Shown: positions 5,006-5,045 of the stretch, piece after piece
Numbering within the stretch: the stretch's first letter is position 1
Layout of the letters: each line of letters starts with the position of its first letter
Origin: Methylococcaceae bacterium
Lineage (GTDB): Bacteria; Pseudomonadota; Gammaproteobacteria; Methylococcales; Methylomonadaceae
Direction of reading: 5' to 3'
Assembly (NCBI GenBank): GCA_947505055.1
Contig: CANNLO010000361.1
Span: 1 to 5,045, forward strand
Length of the DNA stretch: 5,045 nucleotides
Notes under the pieces: generated by a model
Seen by the model: the letters and a program-made list of their open reading frames with translations, nothing else
Database searches by the model: none
Told to the model about the DNA's origin: nothing
Translations under genes and position numbers: made by a program

Positions 5006-5045
5006 ATGCTAATACAAATTCCCCTGGATATTCCTGATGTAAAAA
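5006..5045 (+). CDS. ISL3-family transposase, N-terminal fragment (runs off the window)
   Basis: ATG at 5006 opens MLIQIPLDIPDVK. ISL3 transposases characteristically begin with M-L-x-IPLD(L/I)PDV, before a zinc-binding segment, a helix-turn-helix and a DDE catalytic domain that are outside the window. A purine stretch AAGAGAG lies directly before the start, closer than ideal; AGGAAA is further back at 4983-4988. Same orientation as the disrupted Hsp20 gene. Confidence 0.75.
   Translation, partial: MLIQIPLDIPDVK

Larger units (their letters stand above)
4899..5045 (+). mobile_element. Left end of an ISL3-family insertion sequence (partial)
   Basis: The Hsp20 reading frame breaks exactly at GGCTCTTCCCGATTTCGTG (4899-4917), which has the GGCTCTT start and overall look of ISL3-family terminal repeats. 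About 105 bases later an ORF opens with MLIQIPLDIPDVK, the usual ISL3 transposase N-terminus. The element runs past the right edge and its other end is not visible. A perfect 14-base palindrome lies at 4925-4938 between the terminal repeat and the transposase. Confidence 0.82.

Overview
The window looks like gammaproteobacterial chromosome. The gene types (a second-type LexA with an ArgSerArgGlySer-like recognition helix, UmuDC, an Hsp20 beginning MAIIRYEPWG, and a DnaQ/UvrC-like nuclease) resemble what I know from methanotroph-like Methylococcales. That placement is an inference from protein style, not a search result. Base composition is moderate, with AT-rich intergenic regions.

The left and centre form a compact SOS/mutagenesis cassette built around a divergent promoter region (2065-2218). 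Leftward run a LexA-family repressor (1447-2064), a 48-codon ORF with a strong ribosome binding site (1280-1426), and a two-domain nuclease joining a DEDDh exonuclease to a GIY-YIG endonuclease (115-1167). Rightward run umuD and umuC (2219-3924), overlapping by one base. The intergenic region has no CTGT-N8-ACAG box. It does contain a near-perfect AT-rich palindrome centred on AAGCTT, which overlaps the -35 of a good sigma-70 promoter for umuDC and is a likely operator for the divergent LexA-like repressor.

A shared hairpin terminator (3926-3949) separates umuC from a convergent gene for a small exported Lys/Ala-rich protein (3965-4387) of unknown function. The 213-base region after it carries two inverted repeats and a very good heat-shock (RpoH) promoter serving an Hsp20 gene. 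That gene is cut inside its alpha-crystallin domain at codon 99/100 by an ISL3-family insertion sequence, whose left end and transposase start run off the right edge.

Both outer genes are damaged. The nuclease loses its usual C-terminal region where unrelated DNA begins near base 128, and the Hsp20 is interrupted by the IS. The SOS genes between them look intact. The least described items are the 48-residue basic protein inside the SOS operon, the non-canonical operator, a possible AUU start for the nuclease, and the heat-shock promoter now reading toward an ISL3 transposase.
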